Counted from the first letter of the stretch, positions 1 through 8,922 are shown. The stretch is DNA of 64,000 bases from Agrobacterium vitis (GCF_014926405.1 NZ_JACXXJ020000005.1:2361001-2425000); one strand, 5' to 3'. Numbers and translations are program-made. Notes: generated by a model not told the origin, from the sequence alone.

Positions 1-306
1 GTGATCCTGCTGGACGAGCCTTTCACCGCTATCGATGCCCGCACCACCCGCGACCTGATTGACATTATCCACGGCTGGCACGGCGATGGCCGCACGGTGG
101 TTGCGGTCCTGCATGATTTCGACCAGGTGCGCAGCCATTTCCCCGAGACTTTGCTTCTCGCCCGCGAACTGGTCAGCTGGGGTCCGACCCAGGACGCCCT
201 GTCGTCTGCCAATCTGCTCAAGGCCCGCGCCATGGCTGAGCGCTGGGACGAGGATGCCGAGGTTTGCCGCCCGGCAGATCAGAAAACATCAAGGCCTGCC
301 GCATGA
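1..306 (+). CDS. Zn/Mn-type ABC transporter ATP-binding protein, C-terminal part (truncated by window start)
   Basis: Only the last ~100 residues are in the window; the reading frame is open at base 1, so the true start lies upstream. It begins directly in the Walker B stretch (ILLDEP), followed by the D-loop region and the switch histidine (VLHD, residue ~38), which is the layout of an ABC ATPase. The stop overlaps the start of the following permease gene (ATGA), and a cluster A-I metal-binding protein follows, so this is the energising subunit of a zinc or manganese importer of the Znu/Azt/Sit type. It acts at the cytoplasmic face of the inner membrane. Which metal is carried cannot be decided from this fragment. 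Confidence 0.9.
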   Translation: MILLDEPFTAIDARTTRDLIDIIHGWHGDGRTVVAVLHDFDQVRSHFPETLLLARELVSWGPTQDALSSANLLKARAMAERWDEDAEVCRPADQKTSRPAA

Positions 307-1175
307 CCGCTTACGATCTGCTGATCGCGCCATTTGCCGATTACGGCTTCATGCGCCGGGCGCTGGTGGCCTCGCTTTGCCTCGGTCTCGGCTCCGGCCC
401 GATCGGCGTGTTTCTGATGCTGCGGCGCATGAGCCTGGTTGGTGATGCCATGAGCCATGCGGTGCTGCCGGGGGCTGCGATCGGCTACCTGATCGCCGGA
501 TCCCTGTCGCTAACCGCCATGGGGCTGGGCGGGCTGGTGGCCGGTCTCTCCGTGGCGCTACTATCAGGCTTTGTCACCCGGTCGACCGTGTTGCAGGAGG
601 ATGCCAGCTTTGCCAGTTTTTACCTGACATCCCTGGCACTGGGCGTGCTGATCGTGTCGCTGCGCGGTTCCAACATCGATCTTTTGCATGTGCTGTTCGG
701 GACGATCCTGGCCATCGACAATGATGCGCTGGTGCAGATCGGCGCCATTGCCTCTTTCTCCCTACTGGCACTGGCCGTCATCTACCGGCCACTGGTGACC
801 GAATGCCTCGACCCCGGCTTCCTGCGGGCCGTCGGCGGTCGTGGACCGGTCTATCATTTCCTGTTCCTGTTTCTCGTCGTGCTCAATCTGGTCGCCAGTT
901 TCCAGGCGCTCGGCACGTTGATGGCCGTGGGGTTGATGATGCTGCCCGCCGCCATCGCCCAGCTCTGGTGCCGCAGCCTGCCCGGCATGATGGTGGTGGC
1001 AGCGGCAAGCGGCATCGTCGCCAGCTATCTCGGCCTGATTGCCTCCTACCATCTGGAACTCGCCTCCGGGCCGACGATCATCCTGGTCGCGGCGCTGTTT
1101 TACGGCCTGTCCATTCTGTTTGCTCCCTCCGGTGTTTTCCGGCGGTTTCTTCCAAGTTCCCATCTGAAAGCCTGA
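303..1175 (+). CDS. Metal (Zn/Mn) ABC transporter permease
   Basis: Membrane protein of 290 residues with about eight hydrophobic segments and the family pattern of ABC-3 permeases: GPIGVFLMLRRMSLVGDAMSHAVLPG near the N-terminus, and a later conserved stretch LMAVGLMMLPAAIAQLW. The ATG used overlaps the ATPase stop codon by four bases; a start 39 bases upstream in the same frame is possible but lies inside the ATPase gene. It forms the channel of the importer whose ATPase precedes it and whose binding protein follows 15 bases downstream. Family assignment is firm; metal specificity is not. Confidence 0.93.
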   Translation: MTAYDLLIAPFADYGFMRRALVASLCLGLGSGPIGVFLMLRRMSLVGDAMSHAVLPGAAIGYLIAGSLSLTAMGLGGLVAGLSVALLSGFVTRSTVLQEDASFASFYLTSLALGVLIVSLRGSNIDLLHVLFGTILAIDNDALVQIGAIASFSLLALAVIYRPLVTECLDPGFLRAVGGRGPVYHFLFLFLVVLNLVASFQALGTLMAVGLMMLPAAIAQLWCRSLPGMMVVAAASGIVASYLGLIASYHLELASGPTIILVAALFYGLSILFAPSGVFRRFLPSSHLKA

Positions 1176-1190
1176 TCACAGGAGATCATT

Positions 1191-2087
1191 ATGAACCGTA
1201 AACTGTTATTGTCCGCAGCCCTGCCACTGTTGATGGCGCTGTCTACCGCACCAGCCTTTGCCGACACACTGAAGGTTGTCGCGTCCTTCACTGTGTTGGC
1301 CGATGTCGTCAAACAGGTTGGCGGCGATCATGTCACCGTCTCCAGCCTAGTTGGCCCCGATGGCGACCCCCATGAATTCGAGCCGTCGCCAGCCAATGCC
1401 AAGGCTCTGAAGGCCGCCGATGTGACATTCGTGTCCGGTGAAGGCCTGGAAGGCTGGATGGACCGGCTGATCACCGCCTCCGGCTACAAGGGCAAGCCAG
1501 TCGTCGCCTCCGAGGGCATCAACACCCGCACCATGGAAGAGGATGGCAAGACCGTGACCGATCCGCATGTGTGGAACAGCCCGGTCAATGTGAAGGTCTG
1601 GGTCGCCAATATCGAAAAGGCGCTGACCGCCGCCGATCCGGCCGATGCCGAAGCCTTCAAGACCAATGCCAGCGCCTATACGAAAAAGCTTGAAGACATG
1701 AACGCCTATGCTCATGCCAAGTTTAACACTATCCCTGAATCCGAACGCAAGATCCTGACCAGCCACGACGCCTTCGGGTATCTCGGCCGCGAATACAAGA
1801 TCAGCTTCCTGTCGCCGCTCGGTCTTTCCACCGAAAGCGAGGCCTCAGCCGCCGATGTCGCCAAGTTGATCGAGCAGATCAAGACCGAGCATGTGAAGAG
1901 CTATTTCTTCGAAAACTCCAACGATCCCCGTCTCGTCAAGCAGATCGCCAAGGCAACCGGCGCCACATCCGGCGGCGAGCTTTACGTAGAAGCCCTGTCC
2001 AAGCCCAAGGGCCCGGCTTCGACCTATGAGAAAATGTTCCGCTACAATGTCGACAAGCTGGCCGATGCCATGCGCAAATCAAGCTGA
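1191..2087 (+). CDS. Periplasmic metal-binding protein of the Zn/Mn ABC importer
   Basis: 298 residues with a clean Sec signal peptide (cleavage probably after AFA, residue 24). Three histidines sit in the cluster A-I (cluster 9) metal-site contexts: H61 (GDPHEFEPSP), H126 (DPHVW) and H192 (SHDAFGY); an acidic fourth ligand would come from the C-terminal lobe. The long His/Asp-rich loop typical of classical ZnuA is short here (around residues 110-125), as in AztC- or PsaA-like proteins. An AGGAG-like Shine-Dalgarno lies 7 bases before the ATG. It is the third gene of the transporter operon and is followed by a terminator; no AztD-like chaperone gene follows. Confidence 0.92.
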   Translation: MNRKLLLSAALPLLMALSTAPAFADTLKVVASFTVLADVVKQVGGDHVTVSSLVGPDGDPHEFEPSPANAKALKAADVTFVSGEGLEGWMDRLITASGYKGKPVVASEGINTRTMEEDGKTVTDPHVWNSPVNVKVWVANIEKALTAADPADAEAFKTNASAYTKKLEDMNAYAHAKFNTIPESERKILTSHDAFGYLGREYKISFLSPLGLSTESEASAADVAKLIEQIKTEHVKSYFFENSNDPRLVKQIAKATGATSGGELYVEALSKPKGPASTYEKMFRYNVDKLADAMRKSS

Positions 2088-2109
2088 TCCCTCACAATCA
2101 GCCTGATAG

Positions 2110-2155
2110 GGCCGCCCCGATCAAACCCTACACCTGCCGGGACGGCCACTTTTTA
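2110..2155. terminator. Probable bidirectional intrinsic terminator
   Basis: Ten-base arms GGCCGCCCCG and CGGGACGGCC form a GC-rich stem with one internal mismatch, followed by ACTTTTT on the plus strand. It lies between the metal-binding protein gene and the convergent Dabb gene, whose stop it touches. Confidence 0.7.
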
Positions 2156-2461
2156 TGCCTCGAGGTCGAAGACCAGGATGCCAGACAACCCGCCATCCGT
2201 CGCGGCGACGATACGGTCGCCAACCGCGATATGATCCGGGTGCTTCAGGTAATAATCGCGCACCGTGGCATCTTCGAAACTCACGATAAACCCATCGACG
2301 AATCCGCCATTCAACCCTTCAGGCGACACATTCGGGCCGCAGCGCACTTCCAGCATACCCGGCACAACCTCCTTCAACGCACTGATGGCATCATAGATCG
2401 ACTGTTTCTCAGCGTCAGAGACCGCCGACTTGAACCGCAGAAAAACGCAGTGATAGATCAT
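2153..2461 (-). CDS. Dabb (stress-responsive alpha/beta-barrel) domain protein
   Basis: 102-residue single-domain protein. The N-terminus MIYHCVFLRFK, the central PGMLEVRCGPN, and the closing D-Y-L-HPDH-AVGDRI motif are characteristic of the Dabb / ferredoxin-like dimeric barrel family. Biochemical roles differ between members and none can be assigned here; it is probably a small cytoplasmic dimer. It stands upstream of nothing obvious on its strand: rnhA ends 26 bases before its start, so co-transcription with thrB-rnhA is possible. Confidence 0.85.
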   Translation of the reverse strand: MIYHCVFLRFKSAVSDAEKQSIYDAISALKEVVPGMLEVRCGPNVSPEGLNGGFVDGFIVSFEDATVRDYYLKHPDHIAVGDRIVAATDGGLSGILVFDLEA

Positions 2462-2487
2462 CGGTAACTCCTTGTGGGATTGTGCGA

Positions 2488-2952
2488 TTATAAGATTGGC
2501 TTCGAGCCTGCACCGCCCTTTTTGAAGGGTTCCATGCCCTTGCGGGCCAGTTCATCGGCCCGTTCGTTTTCGGGATGACCGGCATGGCCCTTGACCCAGT
2601 GCCAGGTCACCTTGTGGCGCTGGTTGGCAGCATCGAGCTGCTGCCAAAGCTCGCCGTTTTTCACCGGCTTCTTGTCAGCGGTCTTCCAGCCGTTCTTCTT
2701 CCAGCCGAAGATCCACTTGGAAATACCGTCCATCACATATTTGCTGTCGGTGTGCAGATCGACCTCGCATGGGGTCTTCAGCGTGTTCAGCGCGGTGATC
2801 GCCGCCAGCAGTTCCATACGGTTATTGGTGGTATCCGCCTCACCGCCGCAGAGGTCTTTTTCTACCTCGCCGTAGCGCAGCACCGCGCCCCAGCCACCGG
2901 GTCCAGGATTACCGGAGCAGGCGCCATCGGTGAAGATGTCGACATGTTTCAT
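2488..2952 (-). CDS. rnhA: Ribonuclease HI
   Basis: 154 residues, the usual size of bacterial RNase HI. It cleaves the RNA strand of RNA-DNA hybrids in the cytoplasm with two Mg2+. The catalytic carboxylates are D9 ([14 protein letters not shown]), E47 (NRMELLAA), D69 (HTDSKYV) and D133 (ERADELAR), with the assisting histidine at H123 ([10 protein letters not shown]) and the basic handle [10 protein letters not shown] around residues 81-90. The ATG overlaps the stop of thrB (ATGA), so the two are translationally coupled; the frame continues upstream but only inside thrB. Confidence 0.97.
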   Translation of the reverse strand: MKHVDIFTDGACSGNPGPGGWGAVLRYGEVEKDLCGGEADTTNNRMELLAAITALNTLKTPCEVDLHTDSKYVMDGISKWIFGWKKNGWKTADKKPVKNGELWQQLDAANQRHKVTWHWVKGHAGHPENERADELARKGMEPFKKGGAGSKPIL

Positions 2953-3914
2953 TGCGGCCACCCGTATTCGGCAGCGGTCTCGACCGCTTGGTGGAAGCGC
3001 AGCTTGCGCAGATATTCCAGCGGCTCCTTCTTCACCACCATGGCGCCTTCCGGCGTCGTCAGCCAGTCGTAAAGCCGAGTTAGCAGAAAGCGCAGCGCCG
3101 AGCCGCGACACAGAACCGGTATGGCCGCAACCTCCGCTGGCGACAGGGAACGAACCGACAGATAACCGTCAATCATCGCCTTGCCCTTGGTGATATTATA
3201 GCTGCCGTCCTTTTCGAAGCACCAGGCATTCAGGCAGATCGACAGGTCATAGGCCAGAAAGTCGTTGCAGGCGAAATAGAAGTCGATCAGCCCCGACAAT
3301 TGGTCGCCAAGGAAAAACACATTATCGGGAAATAGATCGGCATGGATAACGCCTGAGGGAAGATCCTTCGGCCATCGCCCGGCCAGATGCGCCAGCTCGG
3401 CATCGATTTCCGCCTTAAGGCCGGGAGAGACCTCATCGGCGCGGGCGCGCGCCTTTGGCCACAGCGCCTGCCAGCCAGCAAGATCGAGCGCATTGTCGCG
3501 TTTCAGCGCAAATCCCTCTGCCGCAAGATGCATGGTCGCCAAGGCCTCTCCCACAGCCCGGCAATGCTGGGTTTCCGGCTTGCGAAGCCACATGCCTTCC
3601 AGAAAGGAAATCAGCGCCGCAGGGCGTCCGGACAATTCGCCCAGCAAAGCGCCATCCTTGCGCGGCAGTGGCAGCGGGCAGTTGAGGCCCTTGGCCGAGA
3701 GGTGATGCATCAACCCCAGGAAAAACGGCAGGTCATCTTTCTCAACGCGCTTTTCATAGAGCGTAAGGATCAACGCACCTTTGGTCGTATGCAGCAGGAA
3801 ATTGGAATTTTCCACGCCCTCGGCGATGCCCTTGAAGGAAAGGAGTTCGCCGGTTTCATAGTGTGCGATGAAGGCCTTCAGATCGACCTCGTTGATATCG
3901 GTATAAACTGCCAC
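2949..3914 (-). CDS. thrB: Homoserine kinase (ThrB type II, APH-like fold)
   Basis: Phosphorylates L-homoserine with ATP in threonine biosynthesis. This is the alphaproteobacterial kind built on the aminoglycoside-phosphotransferase fold, not the GHMP-kinase ThrB of E. coli. Visible hallmarks: [18 protein letters not shown] near the N-terminus, the Brenner-type catalytic loop HADLFPDNV, and the metal-binding LIDFYFAC. I chose the GTG start giving MAVYTDIN and 321 residues, the usual family length; an in-frame ATG 21 codons upstream would add a non-homologous tail. Its stop overlaps rnhA. In relatives ispH normally lies immediately upstream; here a beta-lactamase gene intervenes. Confidence 0.93.
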   Translation of the reverse strand: MAVYTDINEVDLKAFIAHYETGELLSFKGIAEGVENSNFLLHTTKGALILTLYEKRVEKDDLPFFLGLMHHLSAKGLNCPLPLPRKDGALLGELSGRPAALISFLEGMWLRKPETQHCRAVGEALATMHLAAEGFALKRDNALDLAGWQALWPKARARADEVSPGLKAEIDAELAHLAGRWPKDLPSGVIHADLFPDNVFFLGDQLSGLIDFYFACNDFLAYDLSICLNAWCFEKDGSYNITKGKAMIDGYLSVRSLSPAEVAAIPVLCRGSALRFLLTRLYDWLTTPEGAMVVKKEPLEYLRKLRFHQAVETAAEYGWPQ

Positions 3915-4207
3915 AGGGATGATCCGCAATTCGGGTTTTGTGTTCGGCAGGGATACTGCATAATTGCCAAAATCCAAACCAAATTCAGGGGGCGATCATG
4001 CCGCGCCAAATAGGTGCTACAGCGCGATGGCATGGCATGCCAGCCCCTGACCGAATAGGCCACAAGAAATTGGAACCCAGCGAACAATGTCCGTTTCCCT
4101 CCCACAATAAAGGCAGAATTTTAGCGTTGCCTGACCGTCCACCGCCCCTGGTGGATAATCGGGCTACCGCAAACCTTTATGCACAGTAGTCGAGAAAGAG
4201 CAGGCCC

Positions 4208-5029
4208 ATGAAAACATCGCATGCCGCATTCAAGATGATTTCAGCCGTGATGATGACCGTCGGGTTTCTGGCATCGACGGCGCAGGCTGGAACGATTTGC
4301 ACGGTCATTGCCGATAGCAACACCGGGAAGACCCTGGTCCAGGACGGCAATTGTGCGGAGCGGGTAACGCCGGCTTCCACCTTCAAGGTCGCCCTCAGCG
4401 TCATGGGCTATGATGCCGATGTCCTGAAAGACGAGCATAATCCGACCCTGCCGTTTAAACAGGGGTATGTGGATTGGGGCGGCGACAATTGGAAACAGCC
4501 GACCGATCCGGTGCGCTGGATGAAATACTCCGTCGTCTGGTATTCCCAGCAGATCACCAGGACGCTTGGGCAAGAAAAGCTTCATGATTACGCGACGAAA
4601 TTTGCCTATGGCAATGCCGATTTTTCCGGCGATCCTGGCAAAAACAATGGTCTGGAGCGGGCATGGATTGCCTCCTCCTTGAAGATTTCACCGCTGGAGC
4701 AGGTCGCTTTCCTAAGAAAGCTGGTCCAGCATCAACTGCCCGTTCGCCCCGAAGCCATGGACAAGACAATGGCCATCGTTGAGCAACGCCAGATCGCCGA
4801 TGGCTGGACCGTGCACGGCAAAACTGGCGCGGCCTTCCCTCGTCTTTCGGACACCGCGTTCGATTATAGCCGTGGATGGGGTTGGTATGTCGGCTGGGCC
4901 AGCAAAGGCAAACAGACCTATGTGTTTGCCCGTCTCATTCAGGATGAGAAAAAAGACCAGATCACCCCTGGGATTCGGGCGCGCGACGCTTTGCTGGAAG
5001 AACTGCCAGAGTTGCTGGCCAGCAAGTGA
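4208..5029 (+). CDS. Class D (OXA-type) beta-lactamase
   Basis: 273-residue serine beta-lactamase with signal peptide (cleavage near AQA, residue 27), therefore periplasmic. All class D signatures are visible: active-site S57-T-F-K60 (carbamylated lysine expected), S108-V-V, Y134-G-N and K205-T-G, plus the WGWYVGW strand after KTG. It hydrolyses beta-lactams by acyl-enzyme; spectrum cannot be read from the sequence. It lies on the plus strand between thrB and ispH (both minus), convergent with ispH with 27 bases between stops, and has no associated mobile-element genes. Class D enzymes also share this fold with sensor domains (BlaR), but length and signal peptide indicate a free enzyme. Confidence 0.92.
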   Translation: MKTSHAAFKMISAVMMTVGFLASTAQAGTICTVIADSNTGKTLVQDGNCAERVTPASTFKVALSVMGYDADVLKDEHNPTLPFKQGYVDWGGDNWKQPTDPVRWMKYSVVWYSQQITRTLGQEKLHDYATKFAYGNADFSGDPGKNNGLERAWIASSLKISPLEQVAFLRKLVQHQLPVRPEAMDKTMAIVEQRQIADGWTVHGKTGAAFPRLSDTAFDYSRGWGWYVGWASKGKQTYVFARLIQDEKKDQITPGIRARDALLEELPELLASK

Positions 5030-5056
5030 ACAGGGCCTTTCCGACTTGGCCTTGCG

Positions 5057-6091
5057 TCACCCGTTGACGAAGGCCATGTCGTCCTGGGTCAGTTCGATGG
5101 AGCGCAATTCGCGGTTTACCAGGAAGTTTTCGTTCTCAATCGAAAATTCAGCCAGCTCGATTGTCGCGTCGAAGCGGGCCTTGAAGGCCTCGATGATTTC
5201 GTTGACCACCACTTCCGGTGCCGATGCGCCCGCCGACAGGCCAAGGCTGCGGATCTCACCGATGGCGTCCCAGTCCAACTCGCTGGCGCGCTGCACCAGG
5301 ATGGAGCGCTTGGCACCAGCCTTCAGCGCCACTTCCACCAGCCGCTTGGAATTGGAGGAATTGGGAGCGCCGACGGTGACGAACAGGTCGCAGCCGGGCG
5401 CTGCCTGTTTCACCGCTTCCTGCCTGTTGGTGGTGGCATAGCAAATACTGTCGGCAGCAGGCGCCTTCAGCTCTGGAAAGCGCTCCTGCAATTTGGCAAT
5501 CACGCCTGCGGTATCATCCACCGACAGCGTGGTCTGGGTGACGAAGCCGAGGTTTTCGGGATCGATTGGCTGATAGACGGCGGCATCCTCAACGGTTTCC
5601 ACCAGGGAAACGGTGCCTTCGGGCAATTGCCCCATGGTGCCGATTACTTCCGGGTGGCCTGCGTGACCAATCAGGATGACATGGCGGCCAAGCCGTTGAT
5701 GGCGCATGGCCTGTTTATGGACTTTCGAGACCAGCGGACAGGTGGCATCGAGGTAGAAGAGATTGCGCTTCTGCGCATCTTCCGGCACGGATTTCGGCAC
5801 GCCATGGGCGGAAAACACCACAGGCTGCTGGCGATGCTCGACCGGGATTTCATCCAGTTCCTCGACGAAGACAGCCCCCTTGGCCTCCAGCCCCTCAACC
5901 ACATAGCGGTTGTGGACGATTTCATGACGGACATAGACCGGCGCGCCATAGCCCTTCAGCGCCAGCACGACGATCTGGATCGCCCGGTCGACACCAGCGC
6001 AAAAACCGCGCGGACCGCACAGCCGGATCGTCAATGGCGACCGGGTTACCGAGCCGGTTTCCAAAAGCGTTTTGTCCATCGCAGTCGTCAT
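5057..6091 (-). CDS. ispH: 4-hydroxy-3-methylbut-2-enyl diphosphate reductase
   Basis: Last step of the MEP isoprenoid pathway: HMBPP to IPP and DMAPP, using a [4Fe-4S] cluster. Cluster cysteines are C31 ([11 protein letters not shown]), C118 (DATCPLV) and C217 ([11 protein letters not shown]); substrate residues include H60 (RHEIVHN), SAHGV at ~94 and the catalytic glutamate E148 (GHPEVIG). 344 residues. The start could also be the ATG four codons in. Another MEP enzyme, dxs, is encoded elsewhere in this window. It follows the DUF1304 gene by two bases, suggesting co-transcription. Confidence 0.97.
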   Translation of the reverse strand: MTTAMDKTLLETGSVTRSPLTIRLCGPRGFCAGVDRAIQIVVLALKGYGAPVYVRHEIVHNRYVVEGLEAKGAVFVEELDEIPVEHRQQPVVFSAHGVPKSVPEDAQKRNLFYLDATCPLVSKVHKQAMRHQRLGRHVILIGHAGHPEVIGTMGQLPEGTVSLVETVEDAAVYQPIDPENLGFVTQTTLSVDDTAGVIAKLQERFPELKAPAADSICYATTNRQEAVKQAAPGCDLFVTVGAPNSSNSKRLVEVALKAGAKRSILVQRASELDWDAIGEIRSLGLSAGASAPEVVVNEIIEAFKARFDATIELAEFSIENENFLVNRELRSIELTQDDMAFVNG

Positions 6092-6093
6092 TG

Positions 6094-6465
6094 TTATCCA
6101 GCCAGTAAAACCAAAAACAGGGCAATCGCTGCCGGCGCGGCCTGGACGAAGAAGATCCGCCGCGACACGGTCCTCCCCCCATATAGGCCAGCAACCACCA
6201 CAGCGCCAAGAAAAAATACCTTGAGCTGGAGCCCCATGGCCGGCAGCGGATGCAGAAGCGCCCAGAACAGGCCCGCAGCCAGAAATCCATTGTAAAGACC
6301 TTGATTGGCCGCCATCACCCGAGTGGTTTCAGCGCCCTGCAGGCTTTTACGGAAGATCTTCCGGGCGCGCGGTGTCGTCCAGAGAAACATTTCCAGCACC
6401 ATGATGTAGATGTGTTCCAGCATGACAAGAACGACCAAAACTGTCGCAATTAAGAATATCGTCAT
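6094..6465 (-). CDS. DUF1304 small integral membrane protein
   Basis: 123 residues with four predicted transmembrane helices. The N-terminal helix [20 protein letters not shown] and the following [13 protein letters not shown] are typical of DUF1304 proteins of unknown function. The chosen ATG has a strong Shine-Dalgarno (GGGGTGAG) seven bases upstream; the frame extends 31 codons further but without such a signal. It ends two bases before ispH, so probably forms an operon with it. Confidence 0.85.
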   Translation of the reverse strand: MTIFLIATVLVVLVMLEHIYIMVLEMFLWTTPRARKIFRKSLQGAETTRVMAANQGLYNGFLAAGLFWALLHPLPAMGLQLKVFFLGAVVVAGLYGGRTVSRRIFFVQAAPAAIALFLVLLAG

Positions 6466-6627
6466 ATCTCTCACCCCCGTTCGAGATTGTTGAAAGCAGT
6501 AAAATTCCAGCAATCCATATCGAAGAAAACAAAGTAAAAATGCAGATGGATTGCGCATCTATGCTTGAACCGATTGGGTTCAAGCATTTTGACAATATCC
6601 ACATTATTGTTGATTCTGGAAATGACG

Positions 6628-7353
6628 TCAGGTTTTCTTTCTGAAAACCGAAATAACTGCGATCACCGCCAGAGCAAGCGCCAGACCGTACCAGGTCAAG
6701 GCATATTGCAGGTGACTATTGGGCAGGTCGATCATCGTGACACCGCCGATCGGCAGGCCGCCGGGCACCGGTGACGGCCCTGCATCCAGAAAGAACGGCA
6801 GAACCTTAGCCGCATCGATCCCGGTGCTGTCGGCCATGGCATCAAGATCTTTCCAATAAAACACATTCTTGGCGATATCGTTGTCAGGCACCAACCGGGA
6901 GGGCTTTTCCGCCAGTTTCGCCCGCGCCAGGCCGGTGACGCGCTGGAGGCCCAGCAATTGTCCACCCATGCGTGTCGAAGGCTCCTTCTTCTGCTCCGGC
7001 ACAAAACCGCGATTGACGAAGAGAATACGTCCATCGGCAAGCTGAAGCGGCGTGTAGATGTAAAACCCGGCATCGCCATCATAGGTCGCCAGGAAACGGC
7101 GTTCCTTGTCGTTGAGATAGGTGCCGGAGGCGGTCATGGCCCGGTAATCGACATCCCCGCCACCCCGCGCCAGCGTATCCATCTCCTCGACGCTGGCAGG
7201 GGGCTGGTGGCGGCGCGACTCGATATCGGCAATCAGGCCTTCCTTCCAGGCCAGACGATGCATTTGCCATGTGCCAAGCGAGACCAGCAGCGCCAGGGCG
7301 ACCAGCACCAGAAAGCCGCTTGCGGCAAGCCTTACACGCGTCATCGCGGCCAT
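6628..7353 (-). CDS. SURF1 family cytochrome oxidase biogenesis protein
   Basis: 241 residues with the SURF1 architecture: one N-terminal helix (~8-28), a periplasmic domain, and one C-terminal helix ending in a basic tail. Conserved elements: LGTWQMHRLAWKEGLI after the first helix, GRILFVNRGFVP in the middle, and DLPNSHLQYALTWYGLA before the last helix. SURF1 delivers heme a during aa3 oxidase assembly. The start follows the DUF983 stop by one base, with GGGAG upstream; a second ATG three codons in is an alternative. It lies downstream of the oxidase operon, fitting its role. Confidence 0.93.
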   Translation of the reverse strand: MAAMTRVRLAASGFLVLVALALLVSLGTWQMHRLAWKEGLIADIESRRHQPPASVEEMDTLARGGGDVDYRAMTASGTYLNDKERRFLATYDGDAGFYIYTPLQLADGRILFVNRGFVPEQKKEPSTRMGGQLLGLQRVTGLARAKLAEKPSRLVPDNDIAKNVFYWKDLDAMADSTGIDAAKVLPFFLDAGPSPVPGGLPIGGVTMIDLPNSHLQYALTWYGLALALAVIAVISVFRKKT

Positions 7354-7354
7354 C

Positions 7355-7735
7355 CTACTCCCGGTCGATCTGCCCCGGATGGGCATTGTGCTTGTATTGC
7401 AGGGCAATCAGCAGCGCCTTGATGGTGCGCAACAGCCAGAGCGACAATCCGATCGCCAAAGGTCCAAACACCAGAAAATGCACCCACAATCCCGGCGAAT
7501 ACGTGACCTCCGTATAAAGCGCCAGGCCAACCACCAGAAAATCGGCGATCAGAATAACGAAAATCGACGCCCCGTCGCCGGGATCGATACTGCTGTAATC
7601 GAAGCCGCATGCGCTACAGGCGGGCTTCAGCTTGGTCAGTCCCTGAAAAAGCTTGCCACGTCCGCAACGCGGGCAGGAAACCGAAAGGGCGGCCTGGACC
7701 GGTTCGACCGGCGGGAAATCGCTATTGCTGGCCAT
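7355..7735 (-). CDS. DUF983 zinc-ribbon membrane protein
   Basis: 126 residues. A cytoplasmic four-cysteine knuckle (C21-x2-C24 in CPRCGRGKLF, C40-x2-C43 in CSACGFDY) precedes two transmembrane helices (~57-75, ~82-103). DUF983 genes are commonly found beside cytochrome oxidase assembly genes in alphaproteobacteria, and here the gene sits between ctaE and SURF1 with tight coupling to SURF1. The precise biochemical role is unknown. Confidence 0.88.
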   Translation of the reverse strand: MASNSDFPPVEPVQAALSVSCPRCGRGKLFQGLTKLKPACSACGFDYSSIDPGDGASIFVILIADFLVVGLALYTEVTYSPGLWVHFLVFGPLAIGLSLWLLRTIKALLIALQYKHNAHPGQIDRE

Positions 7736-7759
7736 GGCGTCGAGATCCTCTTTTCACTC

Positions 7760-7856
7760 CTGAGTTTATGAGGTTCAGATTAAACCACACAAACTCTCGC
7801 GTTTCGTGTTTCGTCTGTCTTTTCGGGAACACCCGATTCCGCGTTCGGTACAATCC
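7760..7856 (-). repeat. Intergenic repeat family 3, copy 1 (degenerate)
   Basis: Read on the minus strand this matches the element at 52924-53024: shared blocks are TTCCCGAAAAGACA, GACGAAA/ACGAAAA and TTTAATCTGAACCT (TTCAATCTGAACCT in the other copy). The terminal palindrome is eroded here (GAGTTT...AAACTC). It lies upstream of the DUF983 start. Confidence 0.6.
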
Positions 7857-7876
7857 TTAAGCCCAACTGCAAAGAA

Positions 7877-7903
7877 GAGGGCGGCGCTCTTGACGCCGCC
7901 CTC
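7877..7903 (-). terminator. Strong hairpin downstream of ctaE
   Basis: A perfect 10-bp stem (GAGGGCGGCG / CGCCGCCCTC) with a 7-base loop, followed on the minus strand by TTCTTT. It is placed to end the ctaC-ctaE transcript before the DUF983-SURF1 unit. Confidence 0.75.
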
Positions 7904-7930
7904 GTTAAATCCAACTCGCTGGCGGTTAGA

Positions 7931-7973
7931 GCATTTCCAGACGCAAAACCGCACCGCACGTTTGCTGGAATGC
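7931..7973. repeat. Stand-alone 43-bp palindromic core of repeat family 1
   Basis: Begins GCATTTCCAG and ends CTGGAATGC; the flanking bases extend the pairing (AGAGCATT...AATGCTCT). It has the same length as, and only six differences from, the 43-bp core at 61016-61058. The palindrome arm runs into the ctaE stop codon. Confidence 0.75.
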
Positions 7974-7974
7974 T

Positions 7975-8853
7975 CTAGCCATGCGCCAGCGGCGCACCCC
8001 ATCCGCCCCAGATATAGATAGAGAAGAACAGGAACAGCCAGACCACGTCGACGAAGTGCCAGTACCAGGCCGCCGCCTCAAAGCCAAAATGCTGTTTCGG
8101 GGTGAAATCGCCTTTCAGCGCCCGAAACAGGCAGACCAACAGGAAGATCGTACCGACCAAAACGTGGAAACCGTGGAAGCCAGTGGCCATGAAGAAGGTC
8201 GCACCGTAAATCGAGCTTTTGAACGCGAAGGGCGCATGCATATATTCATAGAACTGCACAAAGGAGAACAGCGCACCGAGCACCACCGTCAGCGTCAGGC
8301 CGCTGATCATGCCCTTACGGTCATTGTGCAGCATGGCATGATGCGCCCAGGTAACGCAGGTACCCGATAGCAGCAGGATGACGGTGTTATAAAGCGGCAG
8401 GTGCCAGGGATCGAGCACTTCGACACCCTTTGGCGGCCATTGCCCGCCGGTAAACTCGACCCGCGAGGCCTGGATGGCTTCATGGGGAAACAGGCTGGCA
8501 TCGAAAAACGCCCAGAACCACGCGACGAAGAACATCACTTCAGACGCGATGAACATGATCATGCCATAGCGCAAATGCAGCGACACGACCCGCGTATGGT
8601 GGCCCTCATGGGCTTCCTTGATCGTATCCGCCCACCAGCCGAACATGGTGAACAGGATGATGGCAAGACCAATGTAGAACAGCCATGGATGCGCCAGTTC
8701 CATGCCGAACAGCTTGAACGAGCCACCATGCAGGTAGCGCATATAGCCGACCCCGCCGAAGGTCAGGATGAAGGCCCCGAGCGAGGCCAGGATCGGCCAT
8801 GGGCTCGGATCGATGATGTGATAGTCATGATGTTTCTGATGGGCGTCGGCCAT
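7975..8853 (-). CDS. ctaE: Cytochrome c oxidase subunit III
   Basis: 292 residues, seven-helix subunit III of aa3 oxidase. Typical stretches: HDYHIIDPSPWPI at the N-terminus, FGWWADTIKEAHEGHHT, FIASEVMFFVAWFWAFF, GFHGFHVLVGTIFL and the C-terminal AAAWYWHFVDVVWLFLF. Subunit III stabilises the catalytic core and supports proton uptake. It is the last gene of the cta cluster, 190 bases downstream of ctaG; the gap holds a miniature repeat. Synonym coxC. Confidence 0.97.
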   Translation of the reverse strand: MADAHQKHHDYHIIDPSPWPILASLGAFILTFGGVGYMRYLHGGSFKLFGMELAHPWLFYIGLAIILFTMFGWWADTIKEAHEGHHTRVVSLHLRYGMIMFIASEVMFFVAWFWAFFDASLFPHEAIQASRVEFTGGQWPPKGVEVLDPWHLPLYNTVILLLSGTCVTWAHHAMLHNDRKGMISGLTLTVVLGALFSFVQFYEYMHAPFAFKSSIYGATFFMATGFHGFHVLVGTIFLLVCLFRALKGDFTPKQHFGFEAAAWYWHFVDVVWLFLFFSIYIWGGWGAPLAHG

Positions 8854-8922
8854 GTCAGCAATCCCCGCTTGAAAACTCTCCTCAAATGATCAGCCGCCTC
8901 TCGCCGCCGATCACTCCATCCC

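Noticed and set aside
4127..4159. Promoter TTGCCT ... GATAAT before the beta-lactamase gene
   Set aside because: The spacer is 21 bp, too long for a standard sigma-70 promoter.
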